In this document: in pieces, positions 11,219-22,041 of the stretch
Numbering within the stretch: position 1 is the first letter of the stretch
How the letters are laid out: each line of letters begins with the position of its first letter
DNA from: Didymella arachidicola
Taxonomy: Eukaryota; Ascomycota; Dothideomycetes; Pleosporales; Didymellaceae
NCBI GenBank assembly: GCA_016630955.3
Contig: CM049999.1
Coordinates: 992,001 to 1,056,000, forward strand
Direction of reading: 5' to 3'
DNA: 64,000 bases
The notes under the pieces: model-generated
What the model was told of the DNA's origin: nothing
The model's input: the letters and a program-made list of their open reading frames with translations, nothing else
The model's database searches: none
Position numbers and translations under genes: made by a program

Positions 11219-12912
11219 ATGTCTGGCATCACCAATGGACACAGGAGCGAGGTTGAGCGGATAGCGAACCACACCGAGGAGAAGCATCTGCCGGGGGGCT
11301 GGGTTGTCCTGAAGTTTGGTGGAACGAGTGTTGGAAAGTTTGCGGAGAATATAGCGGGCATCGTCAAGTAAGGGCATCTTTCCCCACCATCATCATCATC
11401 CAGCCTTGCTCATACAACCTCCAGGGCTGGCAACCAGACCGACCGCGCCGCTATCGTCTGTTCTGCGCGCAGCACCAGGAACAAGACTGAGGGCACCACC
11501 AACCGCCTCCTCCGCTCCGCCCGCGCCGCCGAGAAGCAGGGCCACCGCGGCTACGATGACATCGTCGAAGCCATCCGCGCCGACCACGTTCAGGCGGCGA
11601 AGGACACCATCCAGAGCGTCGATATCCTCGCTGCCTTCACCCAAGAGGTTAACACCGAATGTGAGAGCCTGACGAAGATCTTGGAGTCGGCACAGCACTT
11701 GGAAGAAGTCACCAACCGCGTCGAGGACAAGATCATTGCCAAGGGCGAGAAGCTCAGCTGTCGTTACATGGCCGCGCTGCTCAACGACCGTGGTACGCCT
11801 GCCCAATTCGTCGATCTTGCCGATATCATCACCTTTCACACCCCCAAGAAGGGCCTGCATGAGCAATTTTACACGGATCTGGCTGCGGCGCTGGCCAGAG
11901 AGGTGGAGGCATGTGGTGACAAGGTCCCAGTCATCACTGGTTTCTTTGGCAATGTGCCAGGCGGCCTCCTAAACTCCATTGGACGTGGATACACCGACCT
12001 CTGCGCTGCCTTAGTCGCTGTTGGTGTCAAGGCCAGGGAGCTGCAGATCTGGAAGGAGGTCGATGGCATCTTCACCGCAGACCCTCGCAAGGTTCCCACC
12101 GCGGCTTTGCTCCCCAGCGTCACGCCTTCCGAGGCTGCTGAGTTGACGTTCTATGGCTCTGAGGTCATTCACCCATTCACCATGGAGCAGGTCATCCGCG
12201 CGCGCATCCCCATCCGCATCAAGAACGTCATGAACCCTCGTGGTGCTGGCACCATCATCTTCCCTGATAACCTGAAGGTGCCGGGTTCGCAATCTCCTCT
12301 TAGAGACGGTCTCTTCCGTACGCGCTCCTCTAGCTTGTTGAACGCCGTCAACACCCCTAAGCGTCCCACTGCTGTTACCATCAAGCACAACATTGTTGTT
12401 CTTAACGTTCACAGCAACAAGCGAACTCGTGCTCACGGCTTCTTGATGAACATATTCAGCATTCTGGACCGTTGGCACTTGTCTGTGGACCTCATCTCTT
12501 CTTCGGAGGTGCACGTCTCCATGGCTCTGCATTCCGAGTCTGCTATGTTGAGCGGCGGCGGCGAAGATGAGTACAGAATCCAGGACAAGGACCTCCAGGG
12601 CGCCGTCAACGATCTTGGCGAACTCGGCGCCATCGACATTGTGCCGGACATGGCCATTGTGAGCTTGGTTGGTAAGCAGCTCAAAAACATGATCGGCATC
12701 TCTGGCAGGTTCTTCAGCGTGCTGGGCAACAACAACATCAACATCGAGATGATTTCGCAGGGTATGTATTAGCGTCTTATGTCCAACAGGCGCATCACTG
12801 ACAGTATTTTCTAGGTGCCAGCGAGATCAACATCTCCTGCGTCATTGAGGAGCGTGAGGCTGACCGTGCCCTCAACGTCGTTCATACCAACCTTTTCACT
12901 TTCTTGGAATAG
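11219..12912 (+). CDS. HOM3: Aspartate kinase
   Basis: Three exons fit: 11219-11367, 11425-12761 and 12815-12912 (527 residues, usual for fungal Hom3). Intron 1 is GTAAGG...CCAG (57 bp) and intron 2 GTATGT...CTAG (53 bp). The kinase motif KFGGTSVG is at 32-39, followed by the aspartate/ATP region with VPVITGFFGNVPGG, GRGYTDLCAAL, and WKEVDGIFTADPRKV. The C-terminal third carries two ACT-type regulatory domains, including GISGRFFSVLGNNNINIEMISQG and the final exon ASEINISCVIEE. The enzyme phosphorylates aspartate, the first step to threonine, methionine and homoserine in fungi, and is normally feedback-inhibited by threonine through the ACT domains. Confidence 0.95.
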
Positions 12913-13245
12913 ACTTGCATTTGCGTCAGCGGAGTTGGATACCATGTCAAACATCTAGACGTCTTCTCGAAAACAGCGTCTTATCGACCTGCTCAATTTA
13001 TGTTCCAGTCCCTTTGAAGGCTTCCAACTACGATTGACGTTCTCTTTGTTTGCCTTGCGCTACACCAGGATCAGGTGAAAGGCAGCTGGCCTACGCGCTG
13101 CCAAGACCTTTTGTTGGCTGCTCATCTCACCTTCACCGTGCTATAACGTCCATACCTTTGGTCACAGCTTCTGTTGCCCTGCGCACCTGCAAAGACGACC
13201 GTGACATCTCAACCACATCGCGCTTTCGCTCTGCGCTATCCTTAC
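12913..13245. other. Intergenic spacer with CTCACCTTCAC motif
   Basis: The 332-bp spacer holds the end of the HOM3 transcript and the promoter of the next gene. An 11-base motif CTCACCTTCAC lies at 13126-13136 and recurs upstream of two downstream genes (16367, 17818). Confidence 0.4.
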
Positions 13246-15543
13246 ATGGATCCAGGAATGGGCCTCATGGCCCACAACATGGTGCCCAGCGAAGATGAAG
13301 TGCCCAAGGTCCCACCGAAATCGACGTTGCAGCTGCCGGACGGCTTCCTCGAGAAACCGCACGTGTGTCATGCGCTCAAGTACATGGCGGATGATGAGCA
13401 AAAGGAGAAGGCGTTGGAGGTTGCTATGGCTTGGAAAAAGAAGTTCGCGGCTGAGAAGTGGAAGCCTGTGATTGCTAATATTGAGGCTGCACACAGGGAA
13501 GACAACGTTCGGCTCCTCCAGGACACTGACGCTTCGCTTGAAGACGACATTCACCCTGAAGACAGTCAATGGCAGATTACAGGTATCTCACGACACAACA
13601 GTCCGCATCTTGAAGGTGCGATCATACCTGCTGTCGAGAGACCTCGCGCCATGACCACAGCATCAGCACCTGCCGTACCTCAGGCTCCTTTGGCACCGAT
13701 GGTGACGAGGAAAGAGCTCATGCGCCAGCACACATCAACTGTTTCACTTCCATTCAGGCGCATGCTGACGCCACTCACACCACGAAGGCTCCGGTGGGAT
13801 GTCATAACGCCAGGACCTGTGACGCCTCTATCGCCGTTGCCGTCGGCCAATTCCTTTACCAACTGGCTTCGGCCCAAGCCCATACCGCCAGGCGAGCACA
13901 CTCCTGTGTCAACACCTGTCACAGCCATTTACATTGAGCCTGATTCCCCAGCGTTCATCAGGGACCTAGAGATGCGGGAGGCATACAGCAGCGTGAAGAA
14001 GCAGGTCGACTCTCTTGCACGCCGCCACTGCCTGGCCAGATTCAAGGCGTGCTCCGATGGCTGTAGTGACTTCATCCCAGCGACGATGGTTAAGCCAGAT
14101 GACACGCTGCAGGCTGTCCAGTCGATCCTGGACTCCCAAGGCATGAGGTTGAAAGAATTTATCATCAAGGATTTACCTGACAAGTTGCAAAGCCACGCTA
14201 TCGCTGAGGTAGAGTCACTGAGCTCTCTTCACATCGAAAACGAAGCTGATTTGCAGCAACAAAATGAATGGATGAACCATATCACCGTCGGGACAACCCC
14301 CGTCTTGGACATCGATGAGTTCATAGATCAGGTGTCAGATTCAGCTACTCTAGCCGTCTCGATTTTGGATGAGCAACGAGCAGTCTTTCGTAACCTGCGC
14401 AAGCAACGCGAAAGCGAACTAGCTATTCGGCCTGAGGCATTGGCAGCCGCTTGGGTAGTAAAGATGCTGGACGATGCAGAAAGCCGTGCAAGAGTCGAAA
14501 ACGAGGATTCTAGCTCCAGCAGTGACCTTGAATACGAGCGCGATGAAGGTTACGACTACGGAAACTTCTTGCGCAACATCAAGAGCGAGATGAGCACAAG
14601 TACAAGCTCCGACGCACTCGCGGCTATGGTGGACCAAGTGTGCAACAGCGACGTCACCTCCACGCGGTCAAGATCCAGTACTCACCAAAGCTCCGGTTCA
14701 AGAAGGACTTTATGTCCTCGAGTTCCTCAACGGTTGAGTCTGAGTCTGTCCAAGGACGAATGCTCGTCTGAGCGCTTAAGTGGGTCGACACTTCACAACG
14801 CTGACACGCACACCCCCCTCTTTCTACGGTCAGGCCTACATATCGTCACAGAGACGAATGAGGAAGCTTCAACTGGTGAGCTGAGTCCAGAGGACCGAGA
14901 GTTCAGACACCGTGCACCGGGCCATGCAGCACTTGACTACTGGGCGCAAGAGCTGCAGAAGATGGACGTTATGCGTAAGGAACGGCAGCAATCGCTTGCA
15001 TCATACCGTCGCCCACCCACGCGTGGTGAGCTGCGCCCCTGGGAATTGCACATGCCGGCACGACAGATGTCTGTTGACAGCATCAACGTCCGGACCTCAC
15101 CGACAAGGACCATGCATAGCCGCTGGTCCTCATCTTCAGGATCGTCCGTCTCCACGAGCATTTACAATCCGCTCCCTCGACCTTCCTTTTACAGGCACTC
15201 CCCTTCCGCTTCGTTCTCCGCTCTGAGCGACCCCCGGCCATCGATGCTCGATCATGAGTACCATCAGCGCAACAGGAGCAATGCCAATACTCACAGGCGT
15301 GATACTAGCAAGACATCCACGGTTGATTCACTGCCCCGTGGTCAGCCCCACCGGGCATCGAGTACTGTACAGGTTCTGGCGAAGCCTACATCGAAGGAGA
15401 CTGAGGACGACTGGGTGAGCGAACTGAAGCGTATGGAAAGTCGCGAGCGAGTCCGGCAGGCCGAGAAAAATAGAAGGACAGCGGAGCTTTTGCGGGGCGA
15501 TACCCTTATTGGAGAAGAGCACGACTTGGATGAGGAGAAGTGA
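13246..15543 (+). CDS. Unknown large Ser/Arg-rich protein
   Basis: Not recognised. The frame is open from 13174 but the first ATG is 13246 (MDPGMGLMAHNMV), giving 765 residues to TGA. Residues 20-90 form a charged helical segment (EKPHVCHALKYMADDEQKEKALEV). A central part (about 230-470) contains helices with acidic and basic heptads, and an acidic-serine patch is near 430. The rest is low in complexity and rich in Ser, Arg, Thr and Pro, suggesting an unstructured scaffold or regulatory protein. No membrane segment or catalytic motif is visible. Codon use resembles its neighbours, and the long frame alone makes a real gene likely. Confidence 0.75.
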   Translation: MDPGMGLMAHNMVPSEDEVPKVPPKSTLQLPDGFLEKPHVCHALKYMADDEQKEKALEVAMAWKKKFAAEKWKPVIANIEAAHREDNVRLLQDTDASLEDDIHPEDSQWQITGISRHNSPHLEGAIIPAVERPRAMTTASAPAVPQAPLAPMVTRKELMRQHTSTVSLPFRRMLTPLTPRRLRWDVITPGPVTPLSPLPSANSFTNWLRPKPIPPGEHTPVSTPVTAIYIEPDSPAFIRDLEMREAYSSVKKQVDSLARRHCLARFKACSDGCSDFIPATMVKPDDTLQAVQSILDSQGMRLKEFIIKDLPDKLQSHAIAEVESLSSLHIENEADLQQQNEWMNHITVGTTPVLDIDEFIDQVSDSATLAVSILDEQRAVFRNLRKQRESELAIRPEALAAAWVVKMLDDAESRARVENEDSSSSSDLEYERDEGYDYGNFLRNIKSEMSTSTSSDALAAMVDQVCNSDVTSTRSRSSTHQSSGSRRTLCPRVPQRLSLSLSKDECSSERLSGSTLHNADTHTPLFLRSGLHIVTETNEEASTGELSPEDREFRHRAPGHAALDYWAQELQKMDVMRKERQQSLASYRRPPTRGELRPWELHMPARQMSVDSINVRTSPTRTMHSRWSSSSGSSVSTSIYNPLPRPSFYRHSPSASFSALSDPRPSMLDHEYHQRNRSNANTHRRDTSKTSTVDSLPRGQPHRASSTVQVLAKPTSKETEDDWVSELKRMESRERVRQAEKNRRTAELLRGDTLIGEEHDLDEEK

Positions 15544-15609
15544 TACTATGATGGCTTCTTCCGTGATTTACTCTTTGGTACTTGGATATTACGAAATAGT
15601 TTGGGTACG

Positions 15610-15660
15610 GCTAGGATAGTGACAACGGCTAGGATAGTGACAACGGCTAGTATAGTGCCA
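15610..15660. repeat. 18-bp tandem repeat, about 2.8 copies
   Basis: The unit GGCTAGGATAGTGACAAC occurs at 15610-15627 and again at 15628-15645, followed by a partial diverged third copy to 15660. It lies just beyond the stop of the preceding gene. Confidence 0.85.
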
Positions 15661-16366
15661 TAAAAATTGCAGACCTTGATCTCCCTACATGCCCAACGTT
15701 GAGCAGAAGCTTCCTCTGCCCTTCTGCTGTTGACAGTAATCAGCGTCTCTGTTGCTAGATAGCGATTCTCTGTTCGCTGCATCATTCTCCTGAGACTTGT
15801 GTCCCTACCTAATCATGTACGTAGGTCTTGAGCGGCTCTTGCTCACCCCCACTGTTCATCTTCGTAAGCACCTGAGACAGAAGTAACGTGGTTCTATGAC
15901 TTATGTTCTCCATATGTCATGGCTCTCGTACTGCTACTGACTGCATAGGCCTCAGGCAACCTCTCGATGCTGCATGAGCTGCATGAGCTGCACGAAAGTG
16001 CTCGTAAGCGCCAGACTGCTGAAGCATTGCTTTTCACCGTCGTCACTCAGGCAGTACGATCTTGGGATCACCATAGGCGCAAAGCGGGTGACTTCTAATC
16101 CTGAATGGCATAGTCCTGGCATAGAGACCTATCTGGATACAGGAGGGGATGCACCACTCGTCCCTCATGAGTTCCTAGTGAGGACATATCAGCACCCGAG
16201 GGCCTTCACCTAGTCGCACACGCTAATGAGACCGCAGAGGAAAGCAGCAGAGCACATCGACAGGGCTTTAAAAGCTCATAGTCACCTCAGCCACTGGTTT
16301 GCTGCCTAATTTGCGCCATCTAGTGCTGTCTTAGCGTTGCGCTTGGTGCCAGCGAAGTGCCAGTCT
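15661..16366. other. Intergenic, no gene recognised
   Basis: About 700 bp between the tandem repeat and the promoter of the next gene. A 79-codon plus-strand frame at 15974 has no supporting feature. Confidence 0.4.
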
Positions 16367-16406
16367 CTCACCTTCACCGCGCCAGGACTTCCTGGATCGA
16401 TGCCAC

Positions 16407-16414
16407 TATAAAAG
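16407..16414 (+). promoter_or_regulatory. TATA box (TATAAAAG)
   Basis: TATAAAAG lies about 180 bp before the ATG of the first lysine-rich paralog, inside a pyrimidine-rich leader region. A weaker GTATAAGAAG is found at about 17891 upstream of the second paralog, and both have CTCACCTTCAC a little further upstream. Position and sequence fit, but no transcript data support it. Confidence 0.45.
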
Positions 16415-16587
16415 CCCCGCAATCCCACGGAAAATCCTACTCTTTCCTTTCTCACACCACCATCGCACCGCAATATCTCACACCTTTGCCATATCCGCAC
16501 CACACCGCCCCTTACAGGTATGCATGCCCACACAATAATTGCACGGAGCCACACACTGACTTACAAGCAGCTCGCCCAACCGCAACA

Positions 16588-17230
16588 ATGGTTAACTGGA
16601 ACTCCGAGAAGGATCAGATCGTGAGTAGCAACTTTCAATCCAGCGTCCCTGAAACTTACTGACCACATCCACAGATTCTGAAGGGAATTTTCAAGTTCCA
16701 CGACATCAAGAACTCGAAGCCGTTGCTCGACTACCTTGCGCAGGAGATCGGAGATGGTAAGCATACTGACTTCCACTCGTAGTTCCAAGCACTGACTACT
16801 TCTAGGTTGCACGCCAAAGGCCGTCAGTCACCGCCTGACCAACTTGCGCAGCAGTGGCCGGCCAGTCGGCGGCAGCAGCCCGGTATCTACGCCAAAGAAA
16901 GCCGCCGCTACTACCAGAGTGGCTCGTACTCCCACTTCCGGTCGTGGAAGCGCAAAGGCCGCCCAGAGCAAGAAGGGCAACGATGTCGACACCTCCTCAG
17001 AGGAGGACAAGCTTGTTGCTTCTCCATCTGTGAACCGCAAGCGGGCCAGGAACTCTGCCAAGGGCAAAAAGTATGCCGAGTCTGATGCCTCATCTGGTGA
17101 TGACGAAGAGGAGTACACCCCTTTGAGCAAGAAGGTCAAGGTAGAGCACGTCGACAAGGAAGGCGTCACTGGTGCCGGTACCAACAACGCATCTCTTGAG
17201 GAGGACGACGAAGGTGAATCCTACGTCTGA
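16588..17230 (+). CDS. Small lysine-rich, SANT-like nuclear protein (paralog A)
   Basis: Exons 16588-16620, 16675-16756 and 16806-17230 give 179 residues. The N-terminal 60 residues are helical: a tryptophan start (MVNWNSEKDQI), a second helix (FKFHDIKNSKPLLDYLAQEIG), and a third with CTPKAVSHRLTNLR. Three helices with this W-start and basic third helix resemble a Myb/SANT-like DNA-binding fold, common in small fungal chromatin-type proteins; this is inference. The rest is basic (KKAAATTRVARTPTSGRG), then acidic, with a likely nuclear signal NRKRARNSAKGKK. A second gene 860 bp downstream on the same strand has the same layout and intron positions (18089-18688), so the two are tandem duplicates. 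Confidence 0.75.
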
Positions 17231-18088
17231 GACACTAAAGGCAACGTTGCTAGGCATGAGGTCTCTGACAGTTGGGAGTTCGGGACTTCTCGCCTGGAAG
17301 TAATCAGGCAGTTATGCTCGCAGGAGGGATTCGAGTCTTGCGAATGTGCAGCATTGAGGAGTTTCGGTGTTCAACGAGGAATATGGAGTTCTGGAGTAAG
17401 GTGGATGCATCTTTGGAGGCATTGAGCTCTTTTACAGCGCCTAGTATTACACAGAGACAGCGAATGCATTTCAATTGATGCCAATAATTGCGTGTACCCA
17501 CTTTGCTACCACAGGTGCCGTACTATAGGCATTTTCGGTGAGTTCTTGAATGCTATTGATGGACACATGTGTCGTTAGCCCTTTGGATGTTTGTCGTGTC
17601 GCTACATCAAGAAAGTTCTCGAAAAGCCACATCAGCGCAAGTGGCGCGCATGACTGTTGACATGGGATTCCAAACTCTGGACGTCCCCACGAATCTTGGG
17701 CTACGACCACTGTTCGAAAGCACCACACTTGGAAAAATGGCATTCTTGCTCCGGTAAGGCCTGCTTGAGGTCACCGTGAGGCGATCGCAGGGAGTTGCGA
17801 GAATCTCATCATCCCCGCTCACCTTCACTTTCAATCCTTAGCAGGTGACTGCCTTGCCGTCGCCTTTGCTGGACCTTTGCTCACCCTACTGGGTATAAGA
17901 AGGGCGCCCGTCCCTATCACTTCTCGATTTCTTCTCTACTCGTTCGCAACACACTAGTTTCTTCAGATACAGTCTTACCTCCCAACATCCTCTTCCTCGA
18001 ACACCAAGTCAAAGTATATTTGTGCTTCGTACCCTCTGACAGCGTTCTAGACTGATCACCTTCAGGCACCTTCACAAATACCACAGCA
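17231..18088. other. Spacer between the tandem paralogs
   Basis: About 860 bp. It should hold the terminator of paralog A and the promoter of paralog B, including CTCACCTTCAC at 17818 and a TATA-like GTATAAGAAG near 17891. Short frames on both strands look spurious. Confidence 0.45.
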
Positions 18089-18688
18089 ATGTCGAAGAAG
18101 TGGACTCCAGAGCTCGACGCAATCGTGAGTCCCAGTCCCAGCTTCCATCACCTGCAAACTTCACTGACGTTCTGCAGCTCCTCAACGGCGTCTTCGAGGA
18201 ATGTCAAATCTCCTTCGGCAAAGCCCTTTGCGAAAAGATCGCTGAACGCATCCGCGCCGCCGGCGTTGGTAAGTACATCTAGACTCCTACCTATCCTGTT
18301 TTCTCATCACAACACTGCTACTAACACTTAACCAGAGGGTTTCACCGAGTGCACCCCGAAATCAGTCGAGAACCGCCTCTACATGTGGAAGAAGAAGAAT
18401 AACACTGCCGCTACCGCTTCTAGCGATACTCCTGCGAGCACTCCCAAGAAGGCCGCCGCGAAGCCTGAGAAGGGTCCTTCGACACATAAGACCAAGACTG
18501 CCCGTGCGAAGAAGGGCACTGCGAAGAAGAAGAAGAAGGCTGATGAGGAGGCTGATGGGGAACTTATGCCGTCTGCGGGTCGCAAGAGGTCCACTGAGAG
18601 CGAGGAGACGGGTGGGGAGAAGAAGGTCAAGCTTGAGCAGGACGTTGGTGAGGAGGATGGCGCTGGTGAGGATGAAGAGGAGATATGA
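18089..18688 (+). CDS. Small lysine-rich, SANT-like nuclear protein (paralog B)
   Basis: Exons 18089-18124, 18178-18268 and 18336-18688 give 159 residues. It starts MSKKWTPELDAI, continues LLNGVFEECQISFGKALCEKI and then TECTPKSVENRLYMWKKKN, matching the helix layout of paralog A; the shared core is C-T-P-K-(A/S)-V-x-x-R-L. Both introns sit at equivalent places: after the first helix start (DQI/DAI, phase 0) and after one base of the codon before the TPK helix (phase 1). The tail is strongly basic (ARAKKGTAKKKKK), then acidic, as in A. A DNA- or chromatin-binding role is inferred from composition only. Confidence 0.75.
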
Positions 18689-20285
18689 AGGTACTGAGAG
18701 GGGTAAGAAAGACGGTCATGGTAGATGAGTCGAGAGGCATTTGCGAAGTTGCATGCGCTGGCCAGGTTTGAGTCGAGTGCGCAAGTTTGGCAGGTGCATT
18801 CAAGCGCGCAACTTGACAGTTTGGCGGGCGTTGCTTTTGTTTAGAGTCTCTGGGCGAGAACTCGCAGCACTTCTAGTAGCATCACAGGGAGCAAATTGTG
18901 ATTATTTTACTTCAATCACCCATGACGCTATCGCCGCTAGACCTCACCCATGTGCAGACGTTAATGTTCCGTAGTCTTAGTGGCTAGCGGAGCTGGATGC
19001 CGCGTCTTGTTATTATGAGTCCTGTACGCTACTGAGGAAGCAAATCTTCGTTCTCGTAGATACTCAGAGCCTTAGAGGATGTACAAAATCACACACATGC
19101 TGCATTGCAACAACAAAACTTCGTTTGCAGACCCAAGACGCAGAGCCGAGAATGGACTATGTCTGCAGAGTTCAGATCAAGGGAAGCTGCTAGCAGGAGT
19201 GATTTTGCCCTGCAACGTGAAGCCCGGAAGAGCAGCTACAAAGTAGATGAGAGCGCATGGTGACGTCATTTCCATGCTCCTGATGTATACTGTATGCACG
19301 AGCGTTCGCCACGGGTCGAGCATATGTGTACCACCCATATACTGAGGCTAGAGGCCTTTCATGCTCTTTCATTGCCGCGCTTTGTCCCTGGCAAACAGCA
19401 CTATGACAAGCTTGCTTACTGTACATCCTTACAACATACGAGTGGCGATGAGCTTGAGTATAATGGCAGGAATCTCATTAAACTCAGAGTTTACCAGCTT
19501 GGTACATCAGCTCAGTTCGCTCTACTCGATGGTCTCTGACCATGTTATCCTTTCACGCGGAATGGGCACGGCAGCTGGCGCGCCTGCGTGGTCAAGACGC
19601 CTTGACTCTAGCCAGGTACCCGTTGCGGCCCCGAACGCAGTCCGTGCAGTAAATTAGGCCGTTGCCAAGAGCTTTGCAAGAAAGTTCAAGTTCCGGCTAG
19701 ATGGTCGGTGTGTTTTGTCGTTCGGAAGAGCTGGGGATGGGAGATCCTGGCCGTGGCTGGTGCAAGCTTTCTCGCAAGTTGCAGTAGTTGGCAAGATTTG
19801 AGGCCCAGTGCTTGACTTGTTTGTTTCTCAAGCTCTTTGGCTTTCTCAATACTCGCGAAAAAAAGACTATAGTCGAACCACTGAGCAGGTGCTGCTGAAG
19901 GTCTTCGGAGTTGCGCTCAAATCGTGGTTGCTGTTTTTTTTTTTTTTTTTTCAAGTTTTGGGTTCTTGGTCCACAATGTCTTACGCCCAGCACCGCCACG
20001 TGCACCGCCACACGCCTGCCTCGCGACTTTCGACCCCTGCCATCTTCCCACCGCACGCGCCTCATTGACGCAACGCTCGGCAACAATGTTCCCACTGTCT
20101 GTGCAGCATGATGACACTCATCTCCTGGGCGTACCTTGATCAACCTTCGTTCTTTCCTGCGGGACGAGGCTGTGAGATCTCAAGGGCGGTGAAAGGCGCC
20201 TCATTTGACAACGCATACTTCTAGCTTCCATCTCTCAGTTCTGCCTGCTCCCATTTCAACAAGCATAACATCCACTCACTTTGAT
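18689..20285. other. Long intergenic region with an 18-T tract
   Basis: About 1.6 kb without a believable gene. A run of 18 T lies at 19934-19951. Open frames around it on both strands overlap and are low in complexity. Confidence 0.5.
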
Positions 20286-21836
20286 ATGGCATTCTCGGGT
20301 CGCACGCCCGAGTCTCTGATCCCACGGTCAGACTCTCGAAACCCAGCGACAACGTGCAAAGGCATTACCAAATCTGGACGCCCATGTAGACGACCGATTG
20401 ATGCAAAGGTTAGCGACGATGACGGCGTTCTCGCAGTTGTGTCAGTCGCAGGTGAGAGCGACAGCGAAGATATCGGCGCTGCAGCGTATTTCTGTTGGCA
20501 GCATAAAGACCAGGCCAAGCAGCTTGCAGCCTCGAACGGCAATGGACCGGATACGCAACTCTACCCACTAAAAGAACGGAGCAGTATAGACACGTTGGTC
20601 CAGCGACTCGGAGTTTTGGAGGTAGACGATACACCAGAACCACGCCGGAAGAGACGAGACAGCAACAAGAAAGAGAATGGACCGCCGGGCAATCGCCCAC
20701 CGCGGCGTATCAATCGGCCCCCGACCTGGAATAATGTCCAGGGACCTTTGATCTCTGTACCCAGCGACATCATGGCAGCGCAAAACAAGCGTAGAGATAG
20801 TCGACCTTCGAAACCTTCTCCGCAGCGGAGAAAACCCAGCTTCTGGCGGTCTCTATGCTGTGGTGCTGCAGACGAAGACGAGATCGAGGTCATACGGCAT
20901 AATAAGCGGACGAGTCACCATCCAGAATATGCGTCGCAAATGTCCATGCAGCAGGTTCCACAGACGTCGCCTCGGCCACAACAAACGCATGGCAGGCGAT
21001 CAAGCGCAACATCAGCCCCACGACCTGTACCAAGTCCTCAGTCACCGGGTCGTAAGCCAACCAACAATCCAGCTGAAGCTGCATCGGAGACAGGGGGTAT
21101 GCTGAGATACATCCCCCAGAACGTATCGCCGCAGCTGGCTGCGACCCTGCTCGCGGAGCTGTCCAAGCCGGTCTCGCCGCACGACGACGAGGGCTACATC
21201 TACATTTTTTGGCTGACACCGGAAGCCTCTGGACCGGCGCCTTCATCTACAGCGTCAACACTTCTTACTCCTCCGTCACGACCCGATCAAGGACGACGCA
21301 CCTCAGATGTATTGCGGCAGTATTCAGTCAAGCAAGGTTCACGGCCACGGTCAGGTTCCACACGTCAACGATCTGGCAACGACGACCCAAGTAGCGGCGC
21401 TGAGAAGGACACGATACTGCTGAAGATCGGACGCGCAAACAATGTACATCGTCGCATGAACGAATGGACACGGCAATGCGGCTACTCTCTATCGCTGGTG
21501 CGCTTCTACCCCTATGTTCCTTCATCGACGCCCACGCCATCGCCACAAGCTTCGCCAGCAGGCTCTCGCCGCACGTCTGCACAGAACGTGAACAGCAATC
21601 GACGCGCGTCTGATGCCGGCGGTGTGCGCAAAGTGCCTACCGTCATGCGCGTGGAGCGCATGATCCACCTCGAGCTTGCGGAGCAGCGGGTGATGAAGAA
21701 ATGTGAGGCATGTGGCAAACAGCATCAGGAGTGGTTCGAGGTGGAGGCGACGAAGGACGGCGTAAAGAAGGTAGATGAAGTTATCAGGCGGTGGGTGGAG
21801 TGGGCAGAGCGTGCGAACGCGGAACGAACGGAGTGA
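20286..21836 (+). CDS. T5orf172 (GIY-YIG-like) domain protein
   Basis: ATG 20286 (MAFSGRTPESLIPRSD) gives 516 residues; the frame is open further upstream but without a better start. An N-terminal zinc-binding-like piece (TTCKGITKSGRPCRRP ... YFCWQH) sits at about 20-80. The middle is disordered. The C-terminal 220 residues match the T5orf172/DUF1766 pattern, a GIY-YIG-related fold: YIYIFWLTPE, then ILLKIGRANNVHRRMNEWTRQCG, then VERMIHLELAEQRV and a CEACGKQHQEWFEV strand. About 60 low-complexity residues are inserted between the first two strands. Fungal members are related to S. pombe mug113; their molecular role is poorly known, and nuclease activity should not be assumed. Confidence 0.8.
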   Translation: MAFSGRTPESLIPRSDSRNPATTCKGITKSGRPCRRPIDAKVSDDDGVLAVVSVAGESDSEDIGAAAYFCWQHKDQAKQLAASNGNGPDTQLYPLKERSSIDTLVQRLGVLEVDDTPEPRRKRRDSNKKENGPPGNRPPRRINRPPTWNNVQGPLISVPSDIMAAQNKRRDSRPSKPSPQRRKPSFWRSLCCGAADEDEIEVIRHNKRTSHHPEYASQMSMQQVPQTSPRPQQTHGRRSSATSAPRPVPSPQSPGRKPTNNPAEAASETGGMLRYIPQNVSPQLAATLLAELSKPVSPHDDEGYIYIFWLTPEASGPAPSSTASTLLTPPSRPDQGRRTSDVLRQYSVKQGSRPRSGSTRQRSGNDDPSSGAEKDTILLKIGRANNVHRRMNEWTRQCGYSLSLVRFYPYVPSSTPTPSPQASPAGSRRTSAQNVNSNRRASDAGGVRKVPTVMRVERMIHLELAEQRVMKKCEACGKQHQEWFEVEATKDGVKKVDEVIRRWVEWAERANAERTE

Positions 21837-22041
21837 CCCGGCACTGTCGAGCTGTGGACATTGTGTTAGTCCAGTGAACCTTTTCAGATTTTCAGCTATG
21901 GTTGGTATGCGTCAAAAATTCTTGCGTTGTGATGGGATCGAACCTTGGTTGCTTTCACTTACGAACTTCGCCTATTCGGGATAAAATCCGCAACCTACCT
22001 GAACCAAGACCTCCGTTGCACCTTTCCACCCAACTCGCAAG

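Noticed and set aside
19934..19951. 18-T tract as the poly-A tail of a retroelement
   Set aside because: No reverse-transcriptase frame or target duplication is next to it.
21925..21950. tRNA-like T-loop on the minus strand (GGTTCGATCCC)
   Set aside because: The stems around it do not pair, and no D-arm, anticodon arm or acceptor stem could be built.
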